A stretch of DNA of 64,000 bases, taken from contig CAWHJD010000001.1 in assembly GCA_963829585.1 (NCBI GenBank), positions 186,001 to 250,000 of the forward strand, given 5' to 3'. Positions 27,618 to 36,830 of the stretch are shown in pieces (positions within the stretch are counted from its first letter, which is position 1; each line of letters opens with the position of its first letter). This DNA comes from Sva-07 sp963829585 (lineage in GTDB: Bacteria > Actinomycetota > Acidimicrobiia > Acidimicrobiales > Ilumatobacteraceae). The notes below the pieces were generated by a model. It was not told the origin of the DNA, ran no database searches, and saw only the letters and a program-made list of their open reading frames with translations. The translations under genes and the position numbers were made by a program.

Positions 27618-29901
27618 CTACGAGACGGTGCGGTCGTGCGCTCGGTCGAGGACGCTGGGAGCGAGGAGCCCCAACTCGCGCGCTCGATCGACGGCCTCGC
27701 TGCGCCCCGACACGGCAAGCTTGCGGTAGATCGCGTTGACCTGGGTGCTCACGGTGTTCCTCGACACGTAGAGCCGCTCGCCGATCTCCTTGAGCGACAG
27801 GTGGGTCTGCAGGTACGGCAGCAGTCGGAGTTCGGCTGTCGACAACGTGGTTCCGTGTCGGTCCGTCGGCCAGTTGGTCAGCGTCTCGCGCAGCTTGTCG
27901 GCACGAGCACCGAGGCGACCGAGCTTCGGTCGGCGGTACAGGATGTCGTCGATCTCGTGCAGCAGCACCCGCGCTCCTTCGGGATCGGCCAACGTGAGGT
28001 GCGCATCGGCCATCTCGGCCCGTACCCAGACCGCGGCCCAGGGATTCACCCACGTGATCGATGTCCGCAACCGCATCGCCTCGAGCAACACGGAGCGGCC
28101 CTGTTCGGTCACGTTGTGGTGGAGCAGCCAGCGCGCCCTGGCCGCCTGGACGATCGCGTTGACGGCGTACTCCGACAGATGGGCGGCCGCGATCACCGAG
28201 CACGCGTGGTCGATGTCGCGCTCCGCGCCGGCCCAGTCGTCACGATCCATCGAGAGCAGGGCGCGGTAGGCCAGGTTGCGGGCCTGTGGGTCGTCGAATC
28301 CGAGCGCGGTCGCAGTCTCGATGCCCTCCGAGAGCAGCGCCGACGCTGCGGTGTCGTCGCCACGCAGCCAACGAGCCACGGCGAGGAAGCCGAGCGAAGC
28401 CGGGCGCCAGCGGCCCCAGAGTGGCTCCGCGGCGACCACCGATGCCGCATCGGCTTCCATCTGCTCGATGCCGTGCGCACACAGAAAGGCGCGAAGTGCG
28501 GCTCGACCGGATACGAACGACGCATCGTCCGGGGTCACGGGCGGTGTCAGGCGTTCGATGTGATCGGCCCACCGCAGCGCCACGACGCCGTTCCCGGCCA
28601 GCGCCGCGAGCCAGCCCGCCAGCCCGGCGAGCACCGGGTCGGTTTCGATCGTCGCGTCCCCGAGTTCGCTCAGCCACTTCTGGGCGGCGTGGAGCCGTCC
28701 CTTGTTGTAGGCCTGCGGGAGTTCCCTGACGAGCAACTCGACAGCGACGGTGAGATCGCCCCCGGCACGCGAGTGCACGATCGTCTGCTCGACCGCTCGG
28801 GCATCCGCCCACCAGCGCGCCGCTCGGAGATGCAGCCCGGCGACGGTGTCGGCGGCTGCTCGAGCGAACGATCTCGTCGAGCAGGACCGCCCGGAACAAC
28901 GGGTGGTAGCGGAACCACTCGCCTTCGGCGTCGAGTGGCGTGATGAACAGATTCGCGGCGACCAACGAATCCAGGATCGCTGCAGAGTCCGTCGAGTCGA
29001 GGACCGCGTCGCACAGCGAGGGACACAGCACATCGAGGATCGCCGTCCGGTGCAGGAAGTTCGACATCTCGGCGGAGAGGTCCGACGAGCACTTCGGACC
29101 GGACGAAGTCGGCGACGGCACGATCGGGCGCTGCGAGCCCGGCCATCGAGCCGTTCCATCCGGCGTCGTCGTGTGGGGCGAGCGCGAACAGCACCAGGCC
29201 CGCGGGCCACCCCTCCGTCCGCTGGAGCAGTTGTCGGATCCGCTCGGGCGTGTACCGAATGCCCGCCGCGGCGAGGAAGGCCTCGGTCTCGGACTCGTCG
29301 AAGGCCAGGTCGGCTGCTCCGATTTCGAGGACCTCCCCCCGCATGCGCCGTCGGCCGCCGGCCAGCCAGACCTCCCGACGACTCGAGACGGCCACCTGGA
29401 CCCCGCGGGGCAGAAGATCGACGAAGCAGGTTGATGACGTCACGGCACTCGAGCGAGTCGACCTCGTGCACGTTGTTCAACACCACCACGAGTGGGTCGT
29501 CGACGGCATCGATCGACGCCACGAGGCGCGGCACGATCTGGCCGAGGATCGAGGTTCCAGGAGCAGCGATGTCATTCAACAGTGCCGGATCGATGGGCCT
29601 GACCCTGTCGACCGCGCAGCAGATCGACCTCATCGAGCGAGACGCTGTCGTTGTCGTTCCGATCGAGCGACACCCAGGCGAACGTGCGACCGTCGCGTCG
29701 CGCCCATTCGGTGAGCAGCGTCGTCTTGCCGAATCCGACGGGCGCGGACACGACGACCAGTGGGAGATCTGCTCCCGCGGCGAGCCGGGTCGTCAGACGC
29801 GGGCGGCCGACGATCGCCGAGCGCGTATGCGGTACACGTGTCTTCGAATCGACGAGGACGCGATGGACGTTGCTGGCGTCGAGACGAACGCTCATGGTCA
29901 C
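27618..29901 (-). pseudogene. LuxR-family ATP-binding regulator (MalT-like), four frameshifts
   Basis: A large regulator of about 755 residues once repaired: N-terminal P-loop APVGFGKTTLL, NB-ARC-like region with VVVLNNVHEVD, helical repeats, and a C-terminal LuxR helix-turn-helix (LSLKEIGERLYVSRNTVSTQVNAIYRKL). The frame changes four times, near 29634, 29424, 29086 and 28869; each is corrected by removing one base, and the joined sequence reads smoothly (SVSL/MRSICC, INLL/VDLLP, EVL/SDLSAE, DEI/FARAAAD). Such regulators use ATP and a ligand to activate transcription. The start is GTG 29901 (TAGCCT upstream) or ATG 29895. Clustered indels suggest poor local sequence quality rather than decay. 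Confidence 0.8.
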
Positions 29902-30100
29902 CCCGCAGGCTACTGGCGGGCGCTCGGAGCACCCCGTGACCGTTCATGCGAACTGGGTGAGGAACTCGCGTCGAGCGCACCGGAGACTGCGACCAGCCCT
30001 CTGCGTCGTACATCCGTCGGCTGACGACGTGGAAGGATTCGCCCGAGAGACGTGTCGGCCGGTGGACACGGCACTCAGCTACCGAGAAGGAGCGCTGACG

Positions 30101-30967
30101 ATGGGGAACAAGAGCCGATCGAAGAAGAGCAAGAAGCATCAGTCGGCCGAGGCCGGTGACGCCCGCCCCGCAACCGCGGCCCCTGAACCGGGCGCCAAGA
30201 TGAAGCGCAGGGACTACGAGGCCGAACTCGAGGTGCTCCAGGGCGAACTCGTCGCCATGCAGGAGTGGGTCAGAGCGACCGGAGCGAAGATCCTGATCGT
30301 GTTCGAGGGCCGCGACACCGCCGGCAAGGGCGGCACCATCAAGCGGATCACCGAGCGTGTGAGTCCTCGAACGTTCCGAGTGGTCGCCCTTCCGGCACCG
30401 ACCGAGCGCGAGAAGTCGCAGATGTACATCCAGCGCTACATCAAGCACTTCCCCGCTGCCGGCGAGGTCGTCATCTTCGACCGCAGCTGGTACAACCGCG
30501 CCGGTGTCGAGCCCGTGATGGGGTTCTGCACGCCGGAGCAGACCGAACGATTCCTCGACCAGGTACCCGGCGTCGAGAAGGCCATGGTCGAATCGGGCAT
30601 CCAGGTCATCAAGTACTGGCTCGAGGTCAGCGCCGACGAGCAGACACGTCGGTTGACGAGCCGCATCGACGACCCACGCAAGATCTGGAAGCTGTCCGAC
30701 ATGGACCTCAAGTCCTACAGCCGCTGGTACGACTACTCCCGGGCTCGCGACGCGATGCTCGCGGCGACCGACACGTCCTGGGCCCCGTGGTTCATCGCCC
30801 ACACCGACGACAAGAAGCGCGGCCGACTCAACATCATCTCGCACCTGCTCTCGCAGGTTCCGTACGAGAAGATCGAGCGCCCCACGGTCAAGCTGCCGAA
30901 GCGTCAGCCCGCCCGCGGCTACGTGGAGCCGGATCTGCCCCTGCGGCACATCCCCGAGCCCTACTGA
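30101..30967 (+). CDS. ppk2: Polyphosphate kinase 2 family protein
   Basis: About 288 residues. A basic N-terminal tail (KSRSKKSKKH), then the PPK2 domain: Walker A FEGRDTAGKGGTIKRI, FDRSWYNRAGVE, and the lid RWYDYSRARD. PPK2 enzymes move phosphate between polyphosphate and nucleotides; direction and nucleotide preference are not readable here. AGAAGGAG stands 9 bases before ATG 30101. The P-type ATPase gene follows after two tiny leader frames. Confidence 0.9.
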   Translation: MGNKSRSKKSKKHQSAEAGDARPATAAPEPGAKMKRRDYEAELEVLQGELVAMQEWVRATGAKILIVFEGRDTAGKGGTIKRITERVSPRTFRVVALPAPTEREKSQMYIQRYIKHFPAAGEVVIFDRSWYNRAGVEPVMGFCTPEQTERFLDQVPGVEKAMVESGIQVIKYWLEVSADEQTRRLTSRIDDPRKIWKLSDMDLKSYSRWYDYSRARDAMLAATDTSWAPWFIAHTDDKKRGRLNIISHLLSQVPYEKIERPTVKLPKRQPARGYVEPDLPLRHIPEPY

Positions 30968-30990
30968 CGACCACTGAGAGGCCCAGCACG

Positions 30991-31022
30991 ATGAGGACGG
31001 CACGATGAGGACAGCACGATGA
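30991..31022 (+). other. Two tandem 5-codon leader frames (MRTAR) feeding into the ATPase start
   Basis: A 14-base unit (GCACGATGAGGACG-like) occurs nearly three times, giving ATGs at 30991, 31005 and 31019. The first two each encode Met-Arg-Thr-Ala-Arg and stop with ATGA overlapping the next ATG; the third ATG starts the ATPase. Each unit also carries GAGGA, usable as a ribosome-binding site. The chain would let ribosomes terminate and restart twice before the main gene. Whether the peptides are made is unknown. Confidence 0.6.
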
Positions 31023-33796
31023 CGACGACCGAGCAACCGGCGGCCCCGCCCGCACCCGAGACGCGGTGGTACTCGTTGTCCGTCGACGACACCGTTTCGC
31101 GCCTCGCCGTCGACCCGGCATCGGGCCTCGCGGCCGACGAGGTCACAGGTCGACTGGCGACCTATGGGCGCAACGAGGTCGCCACGGAGCCGCCGCCCAC
31201 GACATGGCAGATGGCCAAGGCACAGATCGCCAACCCGATGAACATCATGCTGCTCATCGTCGCCATCGCCAGCTTCGCGATCGGCCAGATCGCGACGGGC
31301 ATCGTCGTCGCATCACTCGTCACGTTCAACGTGGTCATGGGGACCAACCAGGAGCGCAAGGCGATGGCGAGCGTCGACGCGCTCGCCCAGCTGCAGGTTC
31401 CGATGGCCAGGGTCCGGCGCGACGGCGCGGTCGAACAGGTCGACTCCGTGGGGCTCGTGCCGGGTGACATCGTGCTGGTCGAGGCCGGCGACCTCGTTCC
31501 CGCCGACGCCCGCATCATCTCCTCCGCATCGCTCGAGGTCCAAGAAGCAGCCCTCACCGGTGAATCGGCGCCGATCGCGAAGGACAGCACCACGCTCGGC
31601 GACGAGGAGCAACCCCTCGGCGACCGCACCAACCTGGTCTTCCAGAACACCCAGGTCACCCGCGGCTCAGCGGAGCTGGTCGTCGTCGCGACCGGCCAGT
31701 CGACCCAGATGGGCCAGATCGCGAACATGGTCACGGCGACCAAGCGAACGAAGTCACCGCTCCAGGTCGAACTCGACGGTCTCACGAAGATCTTCGGTTT
31801 CCTCGCCTGGGGCGCCGTCGCGGTCATCGCGATCGTCGGCATCGCACGCGACCAGGACACCGAGACGCTGATCCTGCTCTGCGTGTCGACGGCGATCTCG
31901 GCCATCCCGACGGGGCTGCCCACGTTCGTCCAGCTGATGCTCTCCTCGGGTGCGCAACGGCTGGCCGAGTCGAAGGCCGTGGTCAAGTCGCTGAACGACG
32001 TCGAGACACTCGGCGGCACCACGGTGATCAACAGCGACAAGACCGGCACGCTCACGATGAACGCGATGACGTCGGTCACGATGATCACCGGTGGTTCGTG
32101 GTACCGGATCGAGGGCAGCGGCTACGCCAAGTCCGGTGCGATCCTCGGCCCGGCCGGTGAGCCCACGCCCGACTTCAGCGGCCTCGCACTCGGCCTCGCG
32201 ATGTGCAGCGACGCCACCGTCGCCGACGACGAGTCGATCATCGGTGACCCCACCGAGGCGGCCCTCGTCGTGCTCGCCGCCAAGATCGGTGTCGACGCCG
32301 AGGAGACGCGACGCGCCCTGCCACGCGTCGCGCTCGTGCCGTTCGACTCCGAGTACAAGTTCATGGCCACGTTCCACGACCGGCCGGCCCACATGGAGCG
32401 ACCACTCCTGAACGAACCTCACTTCATGACCGTGAAGGGTGCGCCGGACGTGGTCATCGACCGGTGCTCGTTCGCGCTGTGGCACGGCGAAGCCGTTCCG
32501 ATGGACCAGGTCCGCCAGGACCTGCTCGACGCCAACCAGGAGATGTCCGAGAAGGGCCTGCGCGTCCTCGCGTTCGCCGCACGTGCACTGTCGGACGACA
32601 CGATGCGTGCCGCCACCGACGACCCGATGGGAGAAGTGCACGACCTGACGCTCGTCTCGCTCGTCGGCATCATCGACCCGCTCCGTCCGTCGGCCGTCGA
32701 GGCGGTGCGCTTGGCGCACGGCGCCGGCATCGACGTGCGCATGATCACCGGCGACCACACGGTCACGGCGCGGGCGATCGCCGACCAGCTCGGCCTCGGC
32801 CCGGGCGTCATCACCGGAGCCGACCTCCAGAAGCTCAGCGACGACGAGGTGAAGGCGAAACTGCCCGAACTGCACGTCTTCGGCCGGGTCGCGCCCGAGG
32901 ACAAGGTGCGTCTCGCCCGCCTCATGCAGGAGACCGGCCAGGTCGTCGCCATGACCGGCGACGCCGTGAACGACGCAGCCGCCCTCAAGCAGGCCGACGT
33001 CGGCGTCGCCATGGGCAGCGGTTCCGAGGTGACCAAGCAGGCCGGCAAGCTGATCCTCACCGACGACAACTTCGGCACGCTCGTGCACGCCGTCGACCTC
33101 GGACGTGACATCTACCGGCGGATCTCGTCGTACGTGAAGCTGCAGTTGACGATCCTGTCGTCGGTGCTGCAACTCATGGTCATCGCCACGATCCTGAACA
33201 TCAACGAAGGCGTCGCGCTCTTCCCGATGCAGTTGCTGTTCGCGAAGTTCTTCGTCGTCGCCACCGTCGTCATCGGCTTCATCGTCGACGTTCCCGATCC
33301 AGGCGTCATGGACCGGCCGCCCCGTACTCCCGGTTCGAGGATCGCCACCGGCGCCCAGACCGTCCGCTGGGTGATCAGCGGGTTCATCATCGCCGGTTCG
33401 GCACTGGCGCTGCTCGCGTGGGGGCCAGGTGAGCCGAGCACCACCGACCCGTCGACCTCGATGACCATGGCGTTCACCGTCGTCGCATTGAGTGCGGTCA
33501 ACATGGGCTTCGTGATGCGCCGCGAACGCCAGGTGCCCTGGTCGGCACCGCTGTTCCCCTACATGGGCTGGATCATGCTCGGATGGGCATTGACCATCGC
33601 CGCCGTCGAGACCCGCGTGCTCCAGCGCATCCTCGACACCGTGTCGCTGACCGGTGCACAATGGGCCCTCGTGATCGGTCTGTCGCTCATCTCCCCGCTG
33701 TTCGTCGCGATCGACAAGATCATCCAGGTTCGGCGGCTCGACCGCGAGCAGCGAGAGCATCCCTTCGCCGGCATCGCCACCAACGCAGGTGCTTGA
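31019..33796 (+). CDS. P-type cation-transporting ATPase
   Basis: 925 residues, P2-type organisation: N-terminal cation-ATPase domain, A domain with LTGESAPI, phosphorylation motif DKTGTLTMN (Asp near residue 340), KGAPDVVIDRC nucleotide region, MITGDHTVTARAIA, GDAVNDAAALK hinge and six C-terminal membrane segments. The membrane segment 4 motif is AIPTGLPTF rather than PEGLP of typical Ca2+ pumps, so the ion (Ca2+, Mg2+, K+/Na+ or H+) is uncertain. Start fixed by ATGA coupling to the leader frames. Overlaps sulP by 8 bases. Confidence 0.88.
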   Translation: MTTTEQPAAPPAPETRWYSLSVDDTVSRLAVDPASGLAADEVTGRLATYGRNEVATEPPPTTWQMAKAQIANPMNIMLLIVAIASFAIGQIATGIVVASLVTFNVVMGTNQERKAMASVDALAQLQVPMARVRRDGAVEQVDSVGLVPGDIVLVEAGDLVPADARIISSASLEVQEAALTGESAPIAKDSTTLGDEEQPLGDRTNLVFQNTQVTRGSAELVVVATGQSTQMGQIANMVTATKRTKSPLQVELDGLTKIFGFLAWGAVAVIAIVGIARDQDTETLILLCVSTAISAIPTGLPTFVQLMLSSGAQRLAESKAVVKSLNDVETLGGTTVINSDKTGTLTMNAMTSVTMITGGSWYRIEGSGYAKSGAILGPAGEPTPDFSGLALGLAMCSDATVADDESIIGDPTEAALVVLAAKIGVDAEETRRALPRVALVPFDSEYKFMATFHDRPAHMERPLLNEPHFMTVKGAPDVVIDRCSFALWHGEAVPMDQVRQDLLDANQEMSEKGLRVLAFAARALSDDTMRAATDDPMGEVHDLTLVSLVGIIDPLRPSAVEAVRLAHGAGIDVRMITGDHTVTARAIADQLGLGPGVITGADLQKLSDDEVKAKLPELHVFGRVAPEDKVRLARLMQETGQVVAMTGDAVNDAAALKQADVGVAMGSGSEVTKQAGKLILTDDNFGTLVHAVDLGRDIYRRISSYVKLQLTILSSVLQLMVIATILNINEGVALFPMQLLFAKFFVVATVVIGFIVDVPDPGVMDRPPRTPGSRIATGAQTVRWVISGFIIAGSALALLAWGPGEPSTTDPSTSMTMAFTVVALSAVNMGFVMRRERQVPWSAPLFPYMGWIMLGWALTIAAVETRVLQRILDTVSLTGAQWALVIGLSLISPLFVAIDKIIQVRRLDREQREHPFAGIATNAGA

Positions 33797-36062
33797 CCAG
33801 CAAGCGGCTCCGGCCGGGTGGCGGGGACTCGTCCCGGGCATCACGGCGATCCGCACCTACGAACGCTCGTGGCTGCGGTTCGACCTGATCGCCGGCGTCG
33901 TGCTCGCCGCCATCCTCGTCCCGCAGGGGATGGCGTACGCCGAACTCGCCGGTCTCCCACCCGTCACCGGCCTCTACACCACCATCGCCTGCCTGGTGGG
34001 CTACGCGCTCATGGGACCCTCACGCGTGCTGGTCCTCGGACCCGACTCGTCGGTGTCGCCGCTGATCTTCGCCGCCATCGTGCCCCTCGTCGTCGTCGCC
34101 GACGACCCGGAGACGGCGATCGCGCTCGCCGGGATGATGGCCGTGATGGTCGGCCTGATCCTGATCGGTCTCGGTGCGGGCAAGCTCGGCTTCGTCGCCG
34201 ACCTGCTGTCGAAGGAGGTCCAGGTCGGCTACATGAACGGCCTCGCCATCACGATCTTCGTCGGCCAGCTCCCCAAGCTCGCGGGGTTCTCGACCGACGC
34301 CGACGGGTTCGTCGACGAGTTGCAGGCCTTCGTCGACGGCTTCCCCGACCGGAACCCGACCGCGCTGTGGTTGGGTCTCACGACGCTCGCCGTCCTCCTG
34401 CTGCTTCCTCGCTTCACCAGGACGATCCCTGCGGTGCTCGTGGCCGTCATCGGCGCGACGGTGGTCACCGGTCTGTTCGATCTCGACATCTCCACGGTCG
34501 GCACCCTCCCCGAGGGGCTCCCGACTCCGTCACTGCCGTGGACGAGCGTGAGCGACGTCGCACCGATGATGGTCGCCGCCGTCGGCATCACCCTCGTCTC
34601 GCTCACCGACACCATCGCGACGTCGACGGCGTTCGCGGCACGACGCGGCGAGGAGGTGAAGCCCGACCAGGAGATGATCGGGATCGGTTCGGCCAACATC
34701 GCGGCCGGCTTCTTCCAGGGTTTCGCCGTGTCGACGAGCAGCTCACGCACCGCCGTGGCCGATCAGACCGGCGCCAAGAGCCAGCTCACCGGTCTGGTGG
34801 GTGCCGGCATGGTCGCGCTGCTCCTGCTGTTCTTCAACGGGCTCCTCAAGAGTCTCCCGCAGACCGCGCTCGCCGCCGTCGTGATCGCAGCGGCATTCTC
34901 ACTCGTCGACCTTCCGACACTGCGCCGTTACCTGAAGGTCCGCCGGAGTTCGTTCATGCTCTCGCTCGTCGCCACGGGCGGTGTGGTCTTCTTCGGAGTG
35001 CTGCAGGGCATCCTCATCGCCGTGGTGCTGTCGATCCTGCTGTTCTTCAGGCGCAGCTGGTGGCCCCACGGTGAGGTGCTCGGCCAGATCGAGGGCCAAG
35101 CGGGGTGGCACAGCAACCACAACGGTGCCGTTGCCGAGGAGACCCCCGGCATCGTCGTGTTCCGGTGGGAAGCGCCACTGTTCTTCGCCAATGCCGGCAT
35201 GTTCCGTCAGCAGGTGCGCCATCTCGCACGCGAACGCAAACCACGGTGGGTCATCCTGCAGTGCGAGGCGATCACCGACATCGACGTCACCGCGGCCGAC
35301 GTGCTGGAACAACTCGACATCGAGCTGAACGAGCAGGGCATCAACCTCGCATTCGTCGAGCTGCGCAGCCGGCTCGAGGACCTCGTCTACGACTACGGGC
35401 TGTTCGCAACGCTCGACCGCGACCACTTCTACGATTCGATCGAGGCCGCCCTCGCCGAGATCGGAACGGTCGCGACGGTCGCGAAACCGAGGCCATGGGG
35501 CCTCGGGACGACGAGAATGGGAGGATGTGACCATGACCTCACGCCGAACCGCTGCCATCGCCGCGCTCGTCCTCGTCGCGGCCGGTCTGCTCGTGATGGT
35601 GTACACCTCACTCAGGTCCTTCCCACGAGGCCTCGTCTCGGCCGGGTTCCTGCTCCTTGCCCTGGTCGCGGCCTGGGAGGCGCTCCGTCGACGCGGTCCC
35701 GCACGGACCGCCCTCCTGGTCGTCAGCATCCTGCTCCTGGTCGGATTCGTCGGCGTGCTCGTTGCCGGCAGGATCCTCGCCGAAGCCATCGTGGCCGCTG
35801 CGCTCCTCATGCTCGGTACCGCCTCCGCCCGAACGGCCTTTCGCATCCACGTCCCGCTCCCGACCGCCGAGGCGCCGAAGCGTGCGGTGGTGATCTGGAA
35901 CCCGAAGTCCGGGGGCGGCAAGGCCCTGGCCGCCAACCTCGACGCCGAGGCACGTGCCCGCGGGATCGAGCCCATCGAGTTGCGCCCCGGCGACGACCTC
36001 ATCCAACTCGTCCGCGACGCCGTCGCGAACGGCGCCGATGCGCTCGCCGCTGCGGGAGGTGA
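33789..36062 (+). CDS. SulP-family anion transporter with STAS domain; C-terminal end uncertain
   Basis: SulP core with ten or more membrane segments (LVPQGMAYAELAGLPP, VGPDSSVSP-like LGPDSSVSPLI, STSSSRTAVAD) and a C-terminal STAS domain from about residue 445 (VVFRWEAPLFFANAGMF, DIDVTAADVL). SulP proteins carry sulfate, bicarbonate or other anions. Homology ends near residue 570 (base 35,490). The frame then stays open for 530 bases through the next gene as Arg/Pro-rich sequence that does not look real. In another frame a stop lies at 35528-35530, giving a tail ending ENGRM, so a small indel before 35515 has probably removed the true stop. GTG start overlaps the ATPase end. Confidence 0.8.
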   Translation: MLDQQAAPAGWRGLVPGITAIRTYERSWLRFDLIAGVVLAAILVPQGMAYAELAGLPPVTGLYTTIACLVGYALMGPSRVLVLGPDSSVSPLIFAAIVPLVVVADDPETAIALAGMMAVMVGLILIGLGAGKLGFVADLLSKEVQVGYMNGLAITIFVGQLPKLAGFSTDADGFVDELQAFVDGFPDRNPTALWLGLTTLAVLLLLPRFTRTIPAVLVAVIGATVVTGLFDLDISTVGTLPEGLPTPSLPWTSVSDVAPMMVAAVGITLVSLTDTIATSTAFAARRGEEVKPDQEMIGIGSANIAAGFFQGFAVSTSSSRTAVADQTGAKSQLTGLVGAGMVALLLLFFNGLLKSLPQTALAAVVIAAAFSLVDLPTLRRYLKVRRSSFMLSLVATGGVVFFGVLQGILIAVVLSILLFFRRSWWPHGEVLGQIEGQAGWHSNHNGAVAEETPGIVVFRWEAPLFFANAGMFRQQVRHLARERKPRWVILQCEAITDIDVTAADVLEQLDIELNEQGINLAFVELRSRLEDLVYDYGLFATLDRDHFYDSIEAALAEIGTVATVAKPRPWGLGTTRMGGCDHDLTPNRCHRRARPRRGRSARDGVHLTQVLPTRPRLGRVPAPCPGRGLGGAPSTRSRTDRPPGRQHPAPGRIRRRARCRQDPRRSHRGRCAPHARYRLRPNGLSHPRPAPDRRGAEACGGDLEPEVRGRQGPGRQPRRRGTCPRDRAHRVAPRRRPHPTRPRRRRERRRCARRCGR

Positions 36063-36792
36063 CGGGACACAGGCCCTCGTCGCCACCATCGCCGCCGAAC
36101 TCGACCTCCCGTTCGCCTGCATCCCGGCCGGCACACGGAACCACTTCGCGCTCGATCTCGGCGTCGATCGCGACGACGTCGTGGGTGCGCTCGACGCCTT
36201 CGTCAACGGAGGCGAACGACGAGTCGACCTGGCCGAGGTCAACGGCCGGGTGTTCGTCAACAACGTCTCGCTCGGTCTGTACGCCGAGGCCGTGCAGCGG
36301 TCCGGGTACCGCGACGCCAAGATCCGCACCGTGCTCGACACGATCCCGGACTTCAGCGCTGCCGACACGGGCGATCACGTCCTGGAGTACACGGGACCCG
36401 ACGGCATCCACGGCCGTCGGGCCACGGTGATCATGGTCTCGAACAACTCGTACCGGCTCGGCACACTGGTCGGATCGGGCACACGACCGAGCATCGACGA
36501 CGGTGAACTGGGCGTGGCCGTCGCCGAGGTGACCTCGAAGGAGACCCGCGGGCGATCACGATTCCGACAGTGGACGGCGACGGCGTTCGAAGTCGGTTCG
36601 GACGCCCCTGTGCCCGCCGGTGTCGACGGCGAAGCCCTCGTGCTCGAGCCACCCCTGCGGTTCACGATCCGGCCCGGAGCGCTCCGCGTCAGGATCGCCC
36701 CGCAGCATCCGGGTGCGTCGCCGTCCGCGGCCGCGCCCGACAGCATGCTCGACGGCGCCCGCAAGCTGTTCCACATCGCCCGGCACGGCTGA
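35533..36792 (+). CDS. Diacylglycerol kinase catalytic domain protein with N-terminal membrane segments
   Basis: About 419 residues. Three hydrophobic segments fill the first 105 residues, then a DAGK catalytic domain: IWNPKSGGGKA, AAGGDGTQALVATIA, IPAGTRNHFALDLG, and a C-terminal beta domain with VDGE. Members phosphorylate diacylglycerol, sphingoid bases or polyprenols; the lipid here is unknown. GGGAGG sits 8 bases before ATG 35533; a GTG at 35527 is the alternative. It follows sulP closely and may share its transcript. A palindromic terminator-like element follows. Confidence 0.86.
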   Translation: MTSRRTAAIAALVLVAAGLLVMVYTSLRSFPRGLVSAGFLLLALVAAWEALRRRGPARTALLVVSILLLVGFVGVLVAGRILAEAIVAAALLMLGTASARTAFRIHVPLPTAEAPKRAVVIWNPKSGGGKALAANLDAEARARGIEPIELRPGDDLIQLVRDAVANGADALAAAGGDGTQALVATIAAELDLPFACIPAGTRNHFALDLGVDRDDVVGALDAFVNGGERRVDLAEVNGRVFVNNVSLGLYAEAVQRSGYRDAKIRTVLDTIPDFSAADTGDHVLEYTGPDGIHGRRATVIMVSNNSYRLGTLVGSGTRPSIDDGELGVAVAEVTSKETRGRSRFRQWTATAFEVGSDAPVPAGVDGEALVLEPPLRFTIRPGALRVRIAPQHPGASPSAAAPDSMLDGARKLFHIARHG

Positions 36793-36802
36793 CCCTCGCC
36801 AA

Positions 36803-36830
36803 CGCCTGAAACCCCGGGGAGAATCAGGCG
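36803..36830 (+). terminator. Bidirectional hairpin between convergent genes
   Basis: CGCCTGA (36803-36809) pairs with TCAGGCG (36824-36830) around an inner CCCCGGGG palindrome. It separates the convergent kinase and hydrolase genes; the right arm contains the hydrolase stop. No T-run. Confidence 0.6.

Noticed and set aside
27618..29901. Several separate small regulatory genes in the LuxR region
   Set aside because: The open frames are consecutive pieces of one regulator; motifs continue across each junction once a single base is removed.
33789..36792. SulP-diacylglycerol kinase fusion protein
   Set aside because: The two domains are in different frames, the kinase has its own Shine-Dalgarno and membrane start, and the sulP run-on is low-complexity shadow sequence.
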